DNA of 64,000 bases, from NCBI GenBank assembly GCA_902617895.1, contig CACMYJ010000007.1, positions 1 through 64,000 of the forward strand. Reading direction: 5' to 3'. Below, piece after piece: positions 1 through 9,770 of the stretch. The notes beneath the pieces were generated by a model that saw nothing but the letters and a program-made list of their open reading frames with translations, did not search any database and was not told the DNA's origin. The position numbers and the translations under genes are program-made. Every line of letters begins with the position of its first letter. Position 1 is the stretch's first letter. The DNA comes from an uncultured Pelagibacteraceae bacterium. Its GTDB lineage: Bacteria > Pseudomonadota > Alphaproteobacteria > Pelagibacterales > Pelagibacteraceae.

Positions 1-1
1 A

Positions 2-1621
2 AACAAATTTAGTATCTGGTTTTTAAGCTCTCTGCTTATTTCATTGCTTGTTATAATTCCTATTTTGACAGTCTCTTTTAGTTTTTTTGAAGATACTTCC
101 AGATATTTTGACATACTTAAAAAAACTTTTTTGTTTGAATATATTTTTAATTCTTTGTCACTTTTAGTTGGTGTCTTAATACTAACTTTTTTTCTAGGTG
201 TTGGATCTGCTTACATAGTCTCTTTTTACAAATTTCCAGGAGTTAACTTTTTTAAATGGGCATTAATTTTATCTTTTGCTATACCACCCTATATTTATGC
301 ATACTCTTTATTTGCATTTTTTGATAATTATGGCACTGCATTTACAATATTAAAGACTTTATTTGGTGATGGTGAGTACAATAAAAGTATACCAAAGTTT
401 GATGGAATGTTTGGTTTAATATTATCTATTTCATTTTCTCTTTATGCATATGTTTATATTCTTGCAAGATCTTCTTTTTTATATCAATCACAAAATTTAA
501 TAGACCTTGGAAAAAATTTAGGTTTTTCAAAATTTAAATCTTTTTATTCAATAATATTACCAGCTGCCAGACCTGCCATAGTTGCTGGTCTCTCTTTAGT
601 TGCAATGGAAACACTAGCAGAGTTTGGTGCAGTAGATTTTTTTTCAGTTAATACACTAACAACAGGTATATATAATGCTTGGATTACTTTTGATGATTTA
701 GCTTTTGCTAATAGAATATCATTTTTTCTTTTGTTATTTATATTTATTCTTTTTCTGACTGAAAATTTATCTAGAAAAAAAGCGAAATATCACTTGGATA
801 CAAGAGGTGGTTTTAAACAAAAAGAAAAAATAAAACTTTCTGGAACAAATTCTTTTTTTGCTTTTTTATTTTGTTTTTTATTGTTCTTTATAAGTTTTCT
901 ATTTCCATTAGGACAAATGCTTTATTGGACAATAAAATTTCCAGAAAATTTCTTTGATATAAATGTAATTAATCTTTTATTAAACACACTTTATTTAGTA
1001 GTATTGTCCAGTTTAGTTCTAATAACATTTGCTTTGATTTCTAATTATGGAAATCGAGTTTCAAGAAATAAAACATTAAATTTTTTATCCACACTGTCGA
1101 TTTCAGGTTACGCTATACCTGGTGTTATTTTAGCTGTCGCTTTTATAACTTTTATTGCCTGGTTTGATGAGAATATAATTAAATCATTAGGTTTTTTATC
1201 AATTAAAAAATTATTTATTGGATCTGTTTTAGGTTTAATTATTGTATATTTTGTTCGTTTTTACTCACTAGCTTTCAATGGAATAAAATCAGGATATGAA
1301 AAAATAAACGTTTCAGTTGATGAGAGTGCATATCTTCTTGGTTATTCAAAAAGAAAAACATTTCTGAATATTCATGTTCCATATTTGAGAAATTCATTAT
1401 TATTTGTGGTTATTTTAATATCTCTTGAAATAATTAGAGAATTGCCAATTACCTTGGTTTTACGCCCATTTAACTTTGAAACATTTGCAACTACTGCTTA
1501 TATCTCTGCATCAGAGGATATGCTTGAAGCAGCAGCAGTACCATCATTGTTTTTAATTTTAATTGCTGCCTTTTTTATTACAATAACTTCAAATTATATT
1601 TTAAAAGAGAATAATGGCTAA
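2..1621 (+). CDS. Iron(III)-type ABC transporter permease, 5' end cut by window
   Basis: Inner-membrane permease of a binding-protein-dependent ABC importer of the FbpB/SfuB (ferric iron) type. The frame is open to the window edge, so the true start lies upstream; the TTG at 44 is only the first in-window candidate. About 540 residues are visible with two similar halves, each with several hydrophobic spans, as expected for fused permeases. Each half has an EAA-type loop for ATPase contact (near residues 155-190 and 430-450 counted from TTG 44), seen as a LGFSKFKSFYSIILPAARPA segment and a LLGYSKRKTFLNIHVPYLR segment. The stop overlaps the next gene by 8 nt, so both are co-translated. Iron as substrate is inferred from family resemblance; a thiamine or other FbpB-like role is possible. 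The binding protein should lie upstream. Confidence 0.85.
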   Translation, partial: NKFSIWFLSSLLISLLVIIPILTVSFSFFEDTSRYFDILKKTFLFEYIFNSLSLLVGVLILTFFLGVGSAYIVSFYKFPGVNFFKWALILSFAIPPYIYAYSLFAFFDNYGTAFTILKTLFGDGEYNKSIPKFDGMFGLILSISFSLYAYVYILARSSFLYQSQNLIDLGKNLGFSKFKSFYSIILPAARPAIVAGLSLVAMETLAEFGAVDFFSVNTLTTGIYNAWITFDDLAFANRISFFLLLFIFILFLTENLSRKKAKYHLDTRGGFKQKEKIKLSGTNSFFAFLFCFLLFFISFLFPLGQMLYWTIKFPENFFDINVINLLLNTLYLVVLSSLVLITFALISNYGNRVSRNKTLNFLSTLSISGYAIPGVILAVAFITFIAWFDENIIKSLGFLSIKKLFIGSVLGLIIVYFVRFYSLAFNGIKSGYEKINVSVDESAYLLGYSKRKTFLNIHVPYLRNSLLFVVILISLEIIRELPITLVLRPFNFETFATTAYISASEDMLEAAAVPSLFLILIAAFFITITSNYILKENNG

Positions 1622-2672
1622 TAACTTTTTAGAAGTAAATAACGTTGATTTCAAAGCTGGTGGAAAAACAAAAGTAAAAAATGTGTCTTTTTCAGTTCAA
1701 AACGAAGGAGACATCATTTGTCTTCTAGGACCTTCTGGAATAGGAAAAACTACGATATTGAGAACAATCGCTGGATTAGAAAAGATTAATAATGGATCTA
1801 TAATTATCAATAATAAAACTATATCTTCAAAAAAAATTCACATTGAGCCAGAGGATCGAAATATTTCACTTGCCTTTCAAGACAATAGTTTATTTCCGCA
1901 CTACAATGTCGAAAAAAATATATTAATTGGTACAGAAAAAAAAAATAAAAAAAAAATTAAAATAAATGCAAAAGAAATAGTAGAATTTTTAAATTTAAAA
2001 AAAATATTAAATAAATATCCACATGAGATAAGTGCTGGTGAAGCGCAAAGATCGTCACTAGCAAGAGCTTTAGTTTCGAATCCAGACTTATTATTATTAG
2101 ATGAGCCATTGTCGAATGTTGACCAAAGCTTTAAAGAAGAAATTCAAGTCGAATTAAAACAATTATTAAGTAAATCCAAAATAACAACTATAATTGTTAC
2201 ACACGACTCATACGAAGCGTTTTACTTAGGAAGTAAATGTGGAATTATATTAAATAAACAACTTAAACAATTTGATGATCCTTATAATGTTTATCATTTC
2301 CCTAATTCAGTAGAAGTTGTAAATTTTTTAAATAGAGGAATTTTAATTCCTGCAAAAGTAACCAGCGAAAATAGTTTAGAAAATAAAGATCTTGGAACAA
2401 TTAAAGGTAATTTTGTTAAACACTATCCAAATGGATCAGAGGTAAAACTTTTATTACAGCCAGAAGATTTAGAACATGATGATAAAAGTAATTTAAAATT
2501 AGAAGTCGTTGATCGTAAATTTAGAGGAACAAATTTTATTTATACTTTAAAAACACCAAGCGAGTTACAAATTCCAGTATTTGTTCATTCACATCATATT
2601 CACCAGCATGAAATAGACGAAAAATTTGGTATTAAACGACCAATTCACATTGACCACATTGTTTGTTTTTAA
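1614..2672 (+). CDS. ABC transporter ATP-binding protein, FbpC/PotA-like
   Basis: Cytoplasmic ATPase of the importer whose permease precedes it. Walker A is GPSGIGKT at residues 39-46, the Q-loop is in AFQDN near residue 90, the signature is ISAGEAQR instead of LSGGQ, and Walker B is LLLLDEP followed by an H-loop VTHD. At 352 residues it carries a C-terminal regulatory (TOBE-like) region from about residue 240. The ATG lies inside the permease gene (8-nt overlap). Iron(III) is the most likely substrate by association with the FbpB-like permease, which is inference. Confidence 0.88.
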   Translation: MANNFLEVNNVDFKAGGKTKVKNVSFSVQNEGDIICLLGPSGIGKTTILRTIAGLEKINNGSIIINNKTISSKKIHIEPEDRNISLAFQDNSLFPHYNVEKNILIGTEKKNKKKIKINAKEIVEFLNLKKILNKYPHEISAGEAQRSSLARALVSNPDLLLLDEPLSNVDQSFKEEIQVELKQLLSKSKITTIIVTHDSYEAFYLGSKCGIILNKQLKQFDDPYNVYHFPNSVEVVNFLNRGILIPAKVTSENSLENKDLGTIKGNFVKHYPNGSEVKLLLQPEDLEHDDKSNLKLEVVDRKFRGTNFIYTLKTPSELQIPVFVHSHHIHQHEIDEKFGIKRPIHIDHIVCF

Positions 2673-2699
2673 GTTATATTATACTTTAAAAATATACTC

Positions 2700-5144
2700 A
2701 TGGATAAAGATTTACCAAGAAGCACTAAAGTTGTAGTTATTGGAGGCGGCGTAGCTGGAACATCGTGTGCATATCATTTAGCTAAATTTGGCTGGAAAGA
2801 TGTTGTTCTGTTGGAAAGAGATCAGTTAACATCTGGAACCACATGGCATGCAGCTGGTTTAATGGGTCAATTAGGGGCTTCATCTACTATTACAAAGTTA
2901 AGAAAATATACTTTGGATCTTTATCAAGAATTAGAAAAGAAAACTGAATTATCTATAGGGTTAAAACAGAATGGTGCAATTACAGTAGCTACCACTAAAG
3001 AGAGAATGCAAGAGTTGTTGAGACAAGCAACTACCGCTCAACTATCTGATGTTGAAGTGCATGTTTTGGATAAAAAACAAACAAAGAATTTATATCCTGT
3101 TGTAAATAATGAGGACATTATTGGAAGTGTTTTTATGCCAAAAGATGGTCAAGCTGACCCAGTAGGTGTAACTAATGTTTTAGCAAAAGCTGCTAGAATG
3201 GAAGGAGCACAAATTTTTGAAAAAACACCTGTAACAAAAATTCTTGTTAAAAATAATTCTATAGTTGGAGTAGAGACTGATAAAGGAAAAATTGATTGTG
3301 AATATGTGGTTTTAGCAACAGGTATGTGGTCTAGACAAATAGGTGAAAAAATGAATGTTAGTATTCCATTGTATCCCAATGAACATTTTTATGTGATCAC
3401 GGAACCAATGAAAGATTTACCAAAAAACTTACCTGTTTTAAGAGATTATAATAATTGTCTCTATCTTAAAGAAGACGCAGGTAAAATGTTAGTTGGAATT
3501 TTTGAACCAAATGCAAAACCAGCCTTTAAAAATACTGGTGTTGTACCAGATGATTTTTCCTTTGGTGAATTACCAGATGATTTTGATCATTTCGAACCTT
3601 ATTTACAAAAATCATTTCACAGGTTGCCTATGTTGGAAAATGCAGGAATTAGAAAATTTTTCTCTGGTCCTGAATCATTTACTCCTGATACCCAATATCT
3701 TTTAGGTGAAACTCCTGAGATTAAAAAACTTTTTACATGTTGTGGTTTTAATAGTATTGGAATTGCAAGTTCAGGAGGTGCTGGAAGAGTTACTGCAGAA
3801 TGGATGATTAATGGACACATTAATGAAGATTTATTTTCATTAGATATTAAAAGATTTCAAAAATTTCATTCATCAAAAAAATTTATAATGGAAAGAGTGA
3901 CAGAAACACTTGGTGATTTATATGGAATGCATTGGCCATTTAAACAACATAAAACATCAAGAAACCAAATTGTATTACCCTACCAAGAGGAGCTAAAAAA
4001 ATTAGGAGCTTGTTTTGGAACCTCGGGTGGTTTTGAAAGACCTATGTGGTATGCATTAAAAGGTGAAAAGGCTGATTACAATTATAGTTTTGGTTATCAA
4101 AATTGGTATCCATCAGCTGAATTTGAGACCAAAAATGCCAGAGAAAACGTTGGATTATTTGAGCTATCTCCTTTTTCAAAATTTGAACTAGAAGGGCAAA
4201 ATGTTCATGAAGAATTACAAAAAATTTGTACAGCAAACATAAAAGATATTGAGGGTAGAGCAACTTATACCCAGATGTTAAATGAAGATGGAGGAATAGA
4301 GACTGATGTTACTGTTACTTGTCTTAAAAAAAAACATTTTAGAGTGATAGGTCCAGCAGCAACAAGAGAACATGATAAATTTCATATAAAGAAACATATT
4401 TCAGAAGAGGTCAATTTTAAAGATGTAACAGAAGATTTAACATGCCTAGGATTATACGGACCCAACTCAAGAAAATTACTATCTAATATCAGTAATGACG
4501 ATTTTACAAATGAAGGTATAAAGTTTAGTCATGGAAAATTCGTTAATATTGACGGGGTTAAAGTTTGGGCTCAAAGATTATCTTATGTAGGTGAAATAGG
4601 ATTCGAATTATATACAAACATAGATGAAAGCAAAAAATTATTTTTAGCCATTATTAAAGAGGGTAAAAATCATGGCTTATCACTTTGTGGTGCGCATGCT
4701 ATGGACATTATGAGAATGGAAAGTGGTTTCTTACATTGGGGACATGATATATCACCTGAAGAAAATCAATATCAAGCAGGACTTAATTTTGCAATCAGTT
4801 ATAAAAAAAATATAAATTTTGTTGGAAAAGAAGCATTATTAAAAATTAAAGATAAAAACCCTACAAAATCATTAGCCATGATGGTGTTGAAAGATAATAT
4901 ACCTGGAGAACCTTTGCTACTTCATGAAGAGCCAATTTACTTAGATAATAAAATAATTGGAAGAACAACATCAGGAAATTATTCATTTAATTTTAAAAAA
5001 AATATTTCATTTGGTTATGTCAATTCTGGAAATTCTATTGAAGACTTGATTAATAAAAATTTATCTATTGAAGTTGAAAAGAAAAAATACCCTGTAACAA
5101 TAATCAAAAAACCTTTAAATCAAAAAAATATCAAAAATATTTAA
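2700..5144 (+). CDS. Dimethylglycine/sarcosine dehydrogenase-type FAD enzyme with GcvT domains
   Basis: Large flavoenzyme (814 aa) that oxidatively demethylates an N-methylated glycine and passes the one-carbon unit to tetrahydrofolate. An N-terminal DAO domain (about 1-380) has the dinucleotide motif GGGVAG at 15-20 and a TTWHAAG segment whose His50 matches the residue carrying covalent FAD in dimethylglycine dehydrogenases. A linker domain and GcvT-type folate-binding domains follow (about 430-800). Length matches bacterial DMGDH/SARDH fusions. The stop overlaps the dioxygenase start by 1 nt. Likely role: glycine betaine breakdown after the first demethylation; sarcosine or another methylated amine is equally possible from sequence alone. 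Confidence 0.88.
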   Translation: MDKDLPRSTKVVVIGGGVAGTSCAYHLAKFGWKDVVLLERDQLTSGTTWHAAGLMGQLGASSTITKLRKYTLDLYQELEKKTELSIGLKQNGAITVATTKERMQELLRQATTAQLSDVEVHVLDKKQTKNLYPVVNNEDIIGSVFMPKDGQADPVGVTNVLAKAARMEGAQIFEKTPVTKILVKNNSIVGVETDKGKIDCEYVVLATGMWSRQIGEKMNVSIPLYPNEHFYVITEPMKDLPKNLPVLRDYNNCLYLKEDAGKMLVGIFEPNAKPAFKNTGVVPDDFSFGELPDDFDHFEPYLQKSFHRLPMLENAGIRKFFSGPESFTPDTQYLLGETPEIKKLFTCCGFNSIGIASSGGAGRVTAEWMINGHINEDLFSLDIKRFQKFHSSKKFIMERVTETLGDLYGMHWPFKQHKTSRNQIVLPYQEELKKLGACFGTSGGFERPMWYALKGEKADYNYSFGYQNWYPSAEFETKNARENVGLFELSPFSKFELEGQNVHEELQKICTANIKDIEGRATYTQMLNEDGGIETDVTVTCLKKKHFRVIGPAATREHDKFHIKKHISEEVNFKDVTEDLTCLGLYGPNSRKLLSNISNDDFTNEGIKFSHGKFVNIDGVKVWAQRLSYVGEIGFELYTNIDESKKLFLAIIKEGKNHGLSLCGAHAMDIMRMESGFLHWGHDISPEENQYQAGLNFAISYKKNINFVGKEALLKIKDKNPTKSLAMMVLKDNIPGEPLLLHEEPIYLDNKIIGRTTSGNYSFNFKKNISFGYVNSGNSIEDLINKNLSIEVEKKKYPVTIIKKPLNQKNIKNI

Positions 5145-5935
5145 TGTTAAAGATAATTTCAAAAAAAAATAGGGCTGCAGAAATTATTTGCAACCTTAAT
5201 AAAATTGATAATAAGCAATTAAAAGAAATTAAATCAACACTAGATAAGTATGGAATGATTTATTTTCCAAAACAAAAACTTACTTCTAAGAATTATCTTA
5301 ATTTTGCAAAAAAATTTGGTAAACCAGCTAATTATCCAAGATTGAAAGGTTTAAATAAAAAATATCCTCAAATAACTGTTGTACAACGTAAATCTACTGA
5401 CAAAGGGCCTAGCTTTGGTGAACAATTTCACACAGACTCTTCTTATACAAAAAAACCTCCTAGATACACGATGTTACTTTCAAAAATAGTACCTAAAAAA
5501 GGTGTTGCTAATACTGATTTTTCTTCGCAGTACTTAGCTTATGAAAAATTATCAAAAAATTATAAAAATAAGCTTAAAAAATTAAAAGGTATCTATTCTT
5601 CACATGGACCAATATCAATTACAACAGTTGAGAGAGAAAAAGAAAAAGGAAAAATATCTAAAGAACTGATTTCCAGACATAAAATAATAAGAACTATTAA
5701 AAATAAAAAAACTATATACTGTAGCCCAGGACACTTTTTAAAATTTAATACATATATGACCAAACAAAAAAAAGAACTAAAGAAATTCTTATTCAATCAT
5801 CAGACAAAAAAATCCTTTCAATATTCATTAGAATGGGAAAAAGATCAGCTCGCTATTTGGGATAATAGAGCTATGCTCCATCAGGCTACACCGTTTAAAG
5901 GTAATAGAATACTTCATAGAATAACAATACTTTAA
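5144..5935 (+). CDS. TauD/TfdA-family Fe(II)/2-oxoglutarate dioxygenase
   Basis: Predicted cytoplasmic non-haem iron dioxygenase of 263 residues. The facial triad is visible as H96-T-D98 and H246 (in AMLHQ), with the 2-oxoglutarate-binding Arg near residue 259 shortly before the C terminus. The family hydroxylates small substrates such as taurine, 2,4-D, betaines or carnitine precursors. The substrate cannot be read from sequence. It starts on the last base of the upstream dehydrogenase stop codon (TAATG), so the two are translationally coupled and probably act on the same or related methylated compounds. Confidence 0.85.
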   Translation: MLKIISKKNRAAEIICNLNKIDNKQLKEIKSTLDKYGMIYFPKQKLTSKNYLNFAKKFGKPANYPRLKGLNKKYPQITVVQRKSTDKGPSFGEQFHTDSSYTKKPPRYTMLLSKIVPKKGVANTDFSSQYLAYEKLSKNYKNKLKKLKGIYSSHGPISITTVEREKEKGKISKELISRHKIIRTIKNKKTIYCSPGHFLKFNTYMTKQKKELKKFLFNHQTKKSFQYSLEWEKDQLAIWDNRAMLHQATPFKGNRILHRITIL

Positions 5936-5939
5936 TAAA

Positions 5940-6866
5940 ATGTATTCAATATTTCTTGGGTTAACGCCTTTTATCTTTATCACACTATTTGGTTTTGTTT
6001 TTGGAAAACTTAAAATTTTTGATTTAGGTCATGCAAAAGTTTTAAATCTGTTTTTATTCTACGTAGCGGTGCCCGCCTTAATTATTAAATTTGTTGCTCA
6101 AAGTGAAATCGGCCAAGTCGATATAAAACAGATAGTTTCATATTTTTTAATGCAAGGAAGTCTTGGGTTTTTAACATTTTTATTAACATCAAAGTTTTTT
6201 AAAAGACCTATTCCAGAGTCTATTATATGGGCATTGATGGTAGCACTATCAAATCATGTAACATTATTATTACCTATTACAAAAATCTATTTTGGCACTG
6301 AAGTAATTACTCAAGTAACAAGTATAATATTAATGGATGGGGTTATTTTATTATCTGTAATTGCTTTTTTTTTAGAACTTACTACTAAAAAAAATATTCG
6401 ATTAACCGCATTTATAAAGAACATAGTTCTTAATCCAATGATATTCTCAATCTTAATTGGTCTTTTATTATTTGTGTTTAATATAAATATCGATGATACC
6501 CCAATAGACTACGTTCTTTCTGTTTTGGCAGCTTGTGTTTCGCCTATAGGACTTTTTGCAATTGGTATCACTTTATCTTTTTACACACATAAAGTTATTA
6601 ATAAATTAACTGCTTCTATATCTATATTGAAATTAGTTATTTCACCAATCATCCTCTTGATAATCGGCTTTATTATATTTGATGCTGGGCAACCTGAAAA
6701 AATTCCTGGTGCTTTTTTTGTTAGTGTTGCACCATGTGGTCATACAGCTGTAGTATTGTGTTCTGCCTATAATGTAAGTCCTGAAAATATTATTAAAGCT
6801 CTATTTATTTCAACCTTTGCCTCATTTGTTACTATATTTTTTGCAATACAATATTTAACAGTTTAA
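5940..6866 (+). CDS. AEC-family (auxin efflux carrier-like) transporter
   Basis: Integral membrane protein of 308 residues with about ten hydrophobic spans and the AEC layout: two five-helix halves, with a polar centre around residue 150. Bacterial members move organic anions such as malate or malonate. It starts 4 nt after the dioxygenase and probably completes that operon, so it may export or import the substrate or a product of the two upstream enzymes (inference). The start ATG at 5940 gives a normal N-terminal first helix. Confidence 0.85.
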   Translation: MYSIFLGLTPFIFITLFGFVFGKLKIFDLGHAKVLNLFLFYVAVPALIIKFVAQSEIGQVDIKQIVSYFLMQGSLGFLTFLLTSKFFKRPIPESIIWALMVALSNHVTLLLPITKIYFGTEVITQVTSIILMDGVILLSVIAFFLELTTKKNIRLTAFIKNIVLNPMIFSILIGLLLFVFNINIDDTPIDYVLSVLAACVSPIGLFAIGITLSFYTHKVINKLTASISILKLVISPIILLIIGFIIFDAGQPEKIPGAFFVSVAPCGHTAVVLCSAYNVSPENIIKALFISTFASFVTIFFAIQYLTV

Positions 6867-6900
6867 GTTTATAACTACGACTAAATTACTTTTAAGGTAA

Positions 6901-7560
6901 ATGATTTTTAGACTTTTAATATTCATATTATTTTTATTTATGTTCACCATAATTATTTTTCAGAATTATTTATCAAAAAAAATCCTCGTTTATGGTCTAC
7001 AGAGCGCTACTGAAAAAAAAATTTCAGTAGAAAATGTTAATTTAAACTTTAAAGAAAAATCAATAACTTTAAATGAGATTAAAATATACAACTCTGATGA
7101 TTTTATTTACCAGTATTTTTTTACTTGTAAAAAAATTATCATAAGGCCTAAATTTGAAACAATATTTAAAAGTGTTATAGAATTCGACGATTTAATTTTT
7201 TATGATCCTGTTATTTTTCTAGAGATTAAAAATCAATTGATTGAAAAGAAAGATAATATTTCAGAAGTAGAAAAATCTTCACCATCTTATGAACCAAAAG
7301 TTTATCCAAAAAAAAATGATGACAGAAATATATTTATTAAACAAATTTTTACCTATAACCCAAAAGCAAATCTAAAATATGCAAATGTCTATAAAATTGA
7401 AAATTTGAATTTATCAGAAATGGAAATAAAGAATGTTGGTAATTCAAAAAAAAGTAGTCAACATTTTAAAGATGTGTTTAAATTAATATTACTAGATTTT
7501 TATTTTCGAATTCCAAATTTTCAAATTAAGAAAGATTTAAAAAAAATATATGATTTGTAG
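6901..7560 (+). CDS. Short AsmA-like membrane-anchored protein
   Basis: A 219-residue protein with one N-terminal membrane segment (about residues 3-23) and a soluble part. The pattern after the helix (NVNLNFKEKSITLNEIKIYNS, then a strand-rich stretch with alternating hydrophobics) resembles the start of AsmA/DUF748 envelope proteins, which are usually far longer. The middle (about 115-150) is polar and low in complexity. No catalytic motif is seen. It lies 34 nt after the AEC gene and ends 3 nt before the convergent dehydrogenase gene. Function unknown; the AsmA link is a judgement from residue pattern only. Confidence 0.6.
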   Translation: MIFRLLIFILFLFMFTIIIFQNYLSKKILVYGLQSATEKKISVENVNLNFKEKSITLNEIKIYNSDDFIYQYFFTCKKIIIRPKFETIFKSVIEFDDLIFYDPVIFLEIKNQLIEKKDNISEVEKSSPSYEPKVYPKKNDDRNIFIKQIFTYNPKANLKYANVYKIENLNLSEMEIKNVGNSKKSSQHFKDVFKLILLDFYFRIPNFQIKKDLKKIYDL

Positions 7561-7563
7561 AAG

Positions 7564-8628
7564 TTAGAGATTTAAAAGAATTTTACCAGCACATTCGTTT
7601 GTATTGCTATCACCATCTAGATCTCTAGTTCTATTTTGTTTATTTAGTAATGTTTTTTCAATTGAGCTTACTATTCTTGTGGCAGCTTCTTTTTCGCCTA
7701 AATAATCTAACATCATAGCGCCAGACCAAATTTGACCTATTGGATTTGCAATACCTTTTCCAGCAATATCAGGTGCTGATCCATGAACAGGCTCGAATAA
7801 AGAAGGATGTTTATTTGTTGGATTAATATTTCCTGATGGAGCTATCCCAATTGTTCCCGTACATGCTGGACCCAAATCGGATAAAATATCTCCAAATAAA
7901 TTTGATGCTACGACAACATCAAACCACTCTGGTGTTAAAACAAATCTTGCAGCTAAAATATCGATATGAAATTGATCTGTTTTTATCTCAGGAAAATCTT
8001 TTTTATTTTCATAAAATCTTTGATCCCAGTATGGCATAGTTATAGAAATACCATTTGATTTTGTGGCATTAGTTAATTTTTTTTTATCTCTTGTTTTTGC
8101 TAATTCAAATGCAAATTTTTGAACTCTATCTATTCCATGTTTAGACATTATAGTTTCTTGTATAACGATTTCTCTTTCAGTATTTTGATACATTTTTCCA
8201 CCTACCGAAGAATATTCGCCCTCAGTATTTTCACGTACTATCATCATATCTATGTCACCAGGTTTTTTATTTGCTAACGGTGCATTTACTCCCTCGAACA
8301 ATTTTACTGGCCTTAAATTTATAAATTGATCAAATTCTCTTCTAAACTGGAGTAGGGATCCCCATAAAGTAATGTGATCTGGATATTTATCTGGCATACC
8401 TACTGCACCAAAAAATATTGCATCATGATTACCAATTTGTTGTTTCCAATTATCAGGTAGCATTTTTCCATGTTTTTCATAATAATCACATGATGAAAAA
8501 TCAAATTCATCTATCTTTAATTTAAATTGATGTTGATTTGCTACTTCTTTAAGTATTTTTAAAGCTTCTGGAACAACTTCTTTTCCAATTCCATCTCCTG
8601 CTATGGATGCAATCTTATACTCTTTCAT
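7564..8628 (-). CDS. ttuC: Tartrate dehydrogenase / D-malate dehydrogenase-type enzyme
   Basis: NAD-dependent beta-decarboxylating dehydrogenase of the isopropylmalate/isocitrate family (354 aa). The N terminus has the IAGDGIGKEV motif, the substrate loop is near WGSLLQFRREFDQFINLRPV, and the family signature NLFGDILSDLGPACTG is present, with GSAPDIAGKGIANP for NAD binding. The substrate loop sequence fits tartrate/D-malate enzymes better than LeuB. It follows guaC by 2 nt on the minus strand, so the two are probably co-transcribed although functionally unrelated. Exact substrate (tartrate, D-malate, isopropylmalate-like) remains uncertain. Confidence 0.82.
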   Translation of the reverse strand: MKEYKIASIAGDGIGKEVVPEALKILKEVANQHQFKLKIDEFDFSSCDYYEKHGKMLPDNWKQQIGNHDAIFFGAVGMPDKYPDHITLWGSLLQFRREFDQFINLRPVKLFEGVNAPLANKKPGDIDMMIVRENTEGEYSSVGGKMYQNTEREIVIQETIMSKHGIDRVQKFAFELAKTRDKKKLTNATKSNGISITMPYWDQRFYENKKDFPEIKTDQFHIDILAARFVLTPEWFDVVVASNLFGDILSDLGPACTGTIGIAPSGNINPTNKHPSLFEPVHGSAPDIAGKGIANPIGQIWSGAMMLDYLGEKEAATRIVSSIEKTLLNKQNRTRDLDGDSNTNECAGKILLNL

Positions 8629-8630
8629 TT

Positions 8631-9665
8631 TTATTTCGTGAAGGTATCGTTAAATTGTTTTGCAACTCTTACAAAAGTAGTACATTTACTAAGTTGTTTA
8701 AGAGAAGGGGCTCCCACATAAGTACAGCTACTTCTAACACCACCTAGAATATCTTGAATTGTATCTTTTATTTTTCCTCTATATTTAACTCTTACAGTTC
8801 TTCCTTCACTGCTTCTGTAATTTGATAATCCTCCATAATGCTTTTTATTTGCTGTTTCAGAACTTGAGCCGTAGAATTCAATATATTTTGAACCGTTTGA
8901 TTTAACTATTTTCCCTTTGCCTTCGTCGTGACCTGCAAACATTCCACCTAACATTACAAAATCTGCACCACCCCCAAAACCTTTTGCAACATCACCTGGA
9001 CAAGTACAACCTCCATCAGCAATTATATGAGCTCCTAAACCATGGGCTGCGTCAGCACATTCAATTACAGCACTTAATTGAGGGTAGCCAACTCCTGTTT
9101 GAATTCTTGTTGTACAAACACTTCCTGGACCAATCCCAACTTTTACAATATCTGCACCAGATAAAATTAGTTCTTGCGTCATGTCTGCAGTAACTACATT
9201 TCCAGCAATAATAGTTTTAGTAGGATATTTATCTCTTACAGATTTTAAAAATTTACTAAAGTATTCAGAATAACCATTAGCAACATCAATACAAATGAAG
9301 TTTATAAATCCAAATTCTCTTAAAACTTTGTTTAAATTTTCAAAATCTTCTTTTTTAGTACCAATGCTAATAGCTATATTTTTATAAATAGATTTAATTT
9401 TTTTAAATTGCTTTATTTTTTTTACATCATGTTGTTTAGTTAAACATGTAATCATTCCGTATTCAGATAATTTCTCAGCTACTCCAAGCTCTCCAACCCC
9501 ATCCATATTTGCAGCCATTATTGGAATACCCGACCACTCATTTTTACTATACTTAAATCTGTATGTTCTTAAAAGATTTACATCTTTACGACTTTGTAGA
9601 GTACTTCTTTTAGGTCTAAAAAGGACGTCTGAATAATCTAGTTTTAATTCTTCTTCAATTCTCAC
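8631..9665 (-). CDS. guaC: GMP reductase
   Basis: NADPH-dependent conversion of GMP to IMP and ammonia, linking guanine to adenine nucleotide pools. The 344-residue protein is a TIM barrel of the IMPDH/GMPR family without CBS domains. The catalytic loop [18 protein letters not shown] holds the active Cys, followed by [20 protein letters not shown] for the phosphate site, and [12 protein letters not shown] near the end. Length agrees with E. coli-type GuaC. It is the first gene of the minus-strand pair and is divergent from the hydrolase at 9771, with a 105-nt shared promoter region. Confidence 0.92.
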   Translation of the reverse strand: MRIEEELKLDYSDVLFRPKRSTLQSRKDVNLLRTYRFKYSKNEWSGIPIMAANMDGVGELGVAEKLSEYGMITCLTKQHDVKKIKQFKKIKSIYKNIAISIGTKKEDFENLNKVLREFGFINFICIDVANGYSEYFSKFLKSVRDKYPTKTIIAGNVVTADMTQELILSGADIVKVGIGPGSVCTTRIQTGVGYPQLSAVIECADAAHGLGAHIIADGGCTCPGDVAKGFGGGADFVMLGGMFAGHDEGKGKIVKSNGSKYIEFYGSSSETANKKHYGGLSNYRSSEGRTVRVKYRGKIKDTIQDILGGVRSSCTYVGAPSLKQLSKCTTFVRVAKQFNDTFTK

Positions 9666-9770
9666 GAGTTCGAATTTATACAGGGGCTCAAAGTAAATTC
9701 AAATTAAATATTATTAATATTGATACTAAGCTTTCATTAGCTATACTTTGAAAAATTCATATTATTAAGT

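Noticed and set aside
9707-9721. AATATTA-T-TAATATT palindrome between guaC and the dehalogenase gene
   Set aside because: Pure A/T symmetry of this size is expected by chance here and has no further support.
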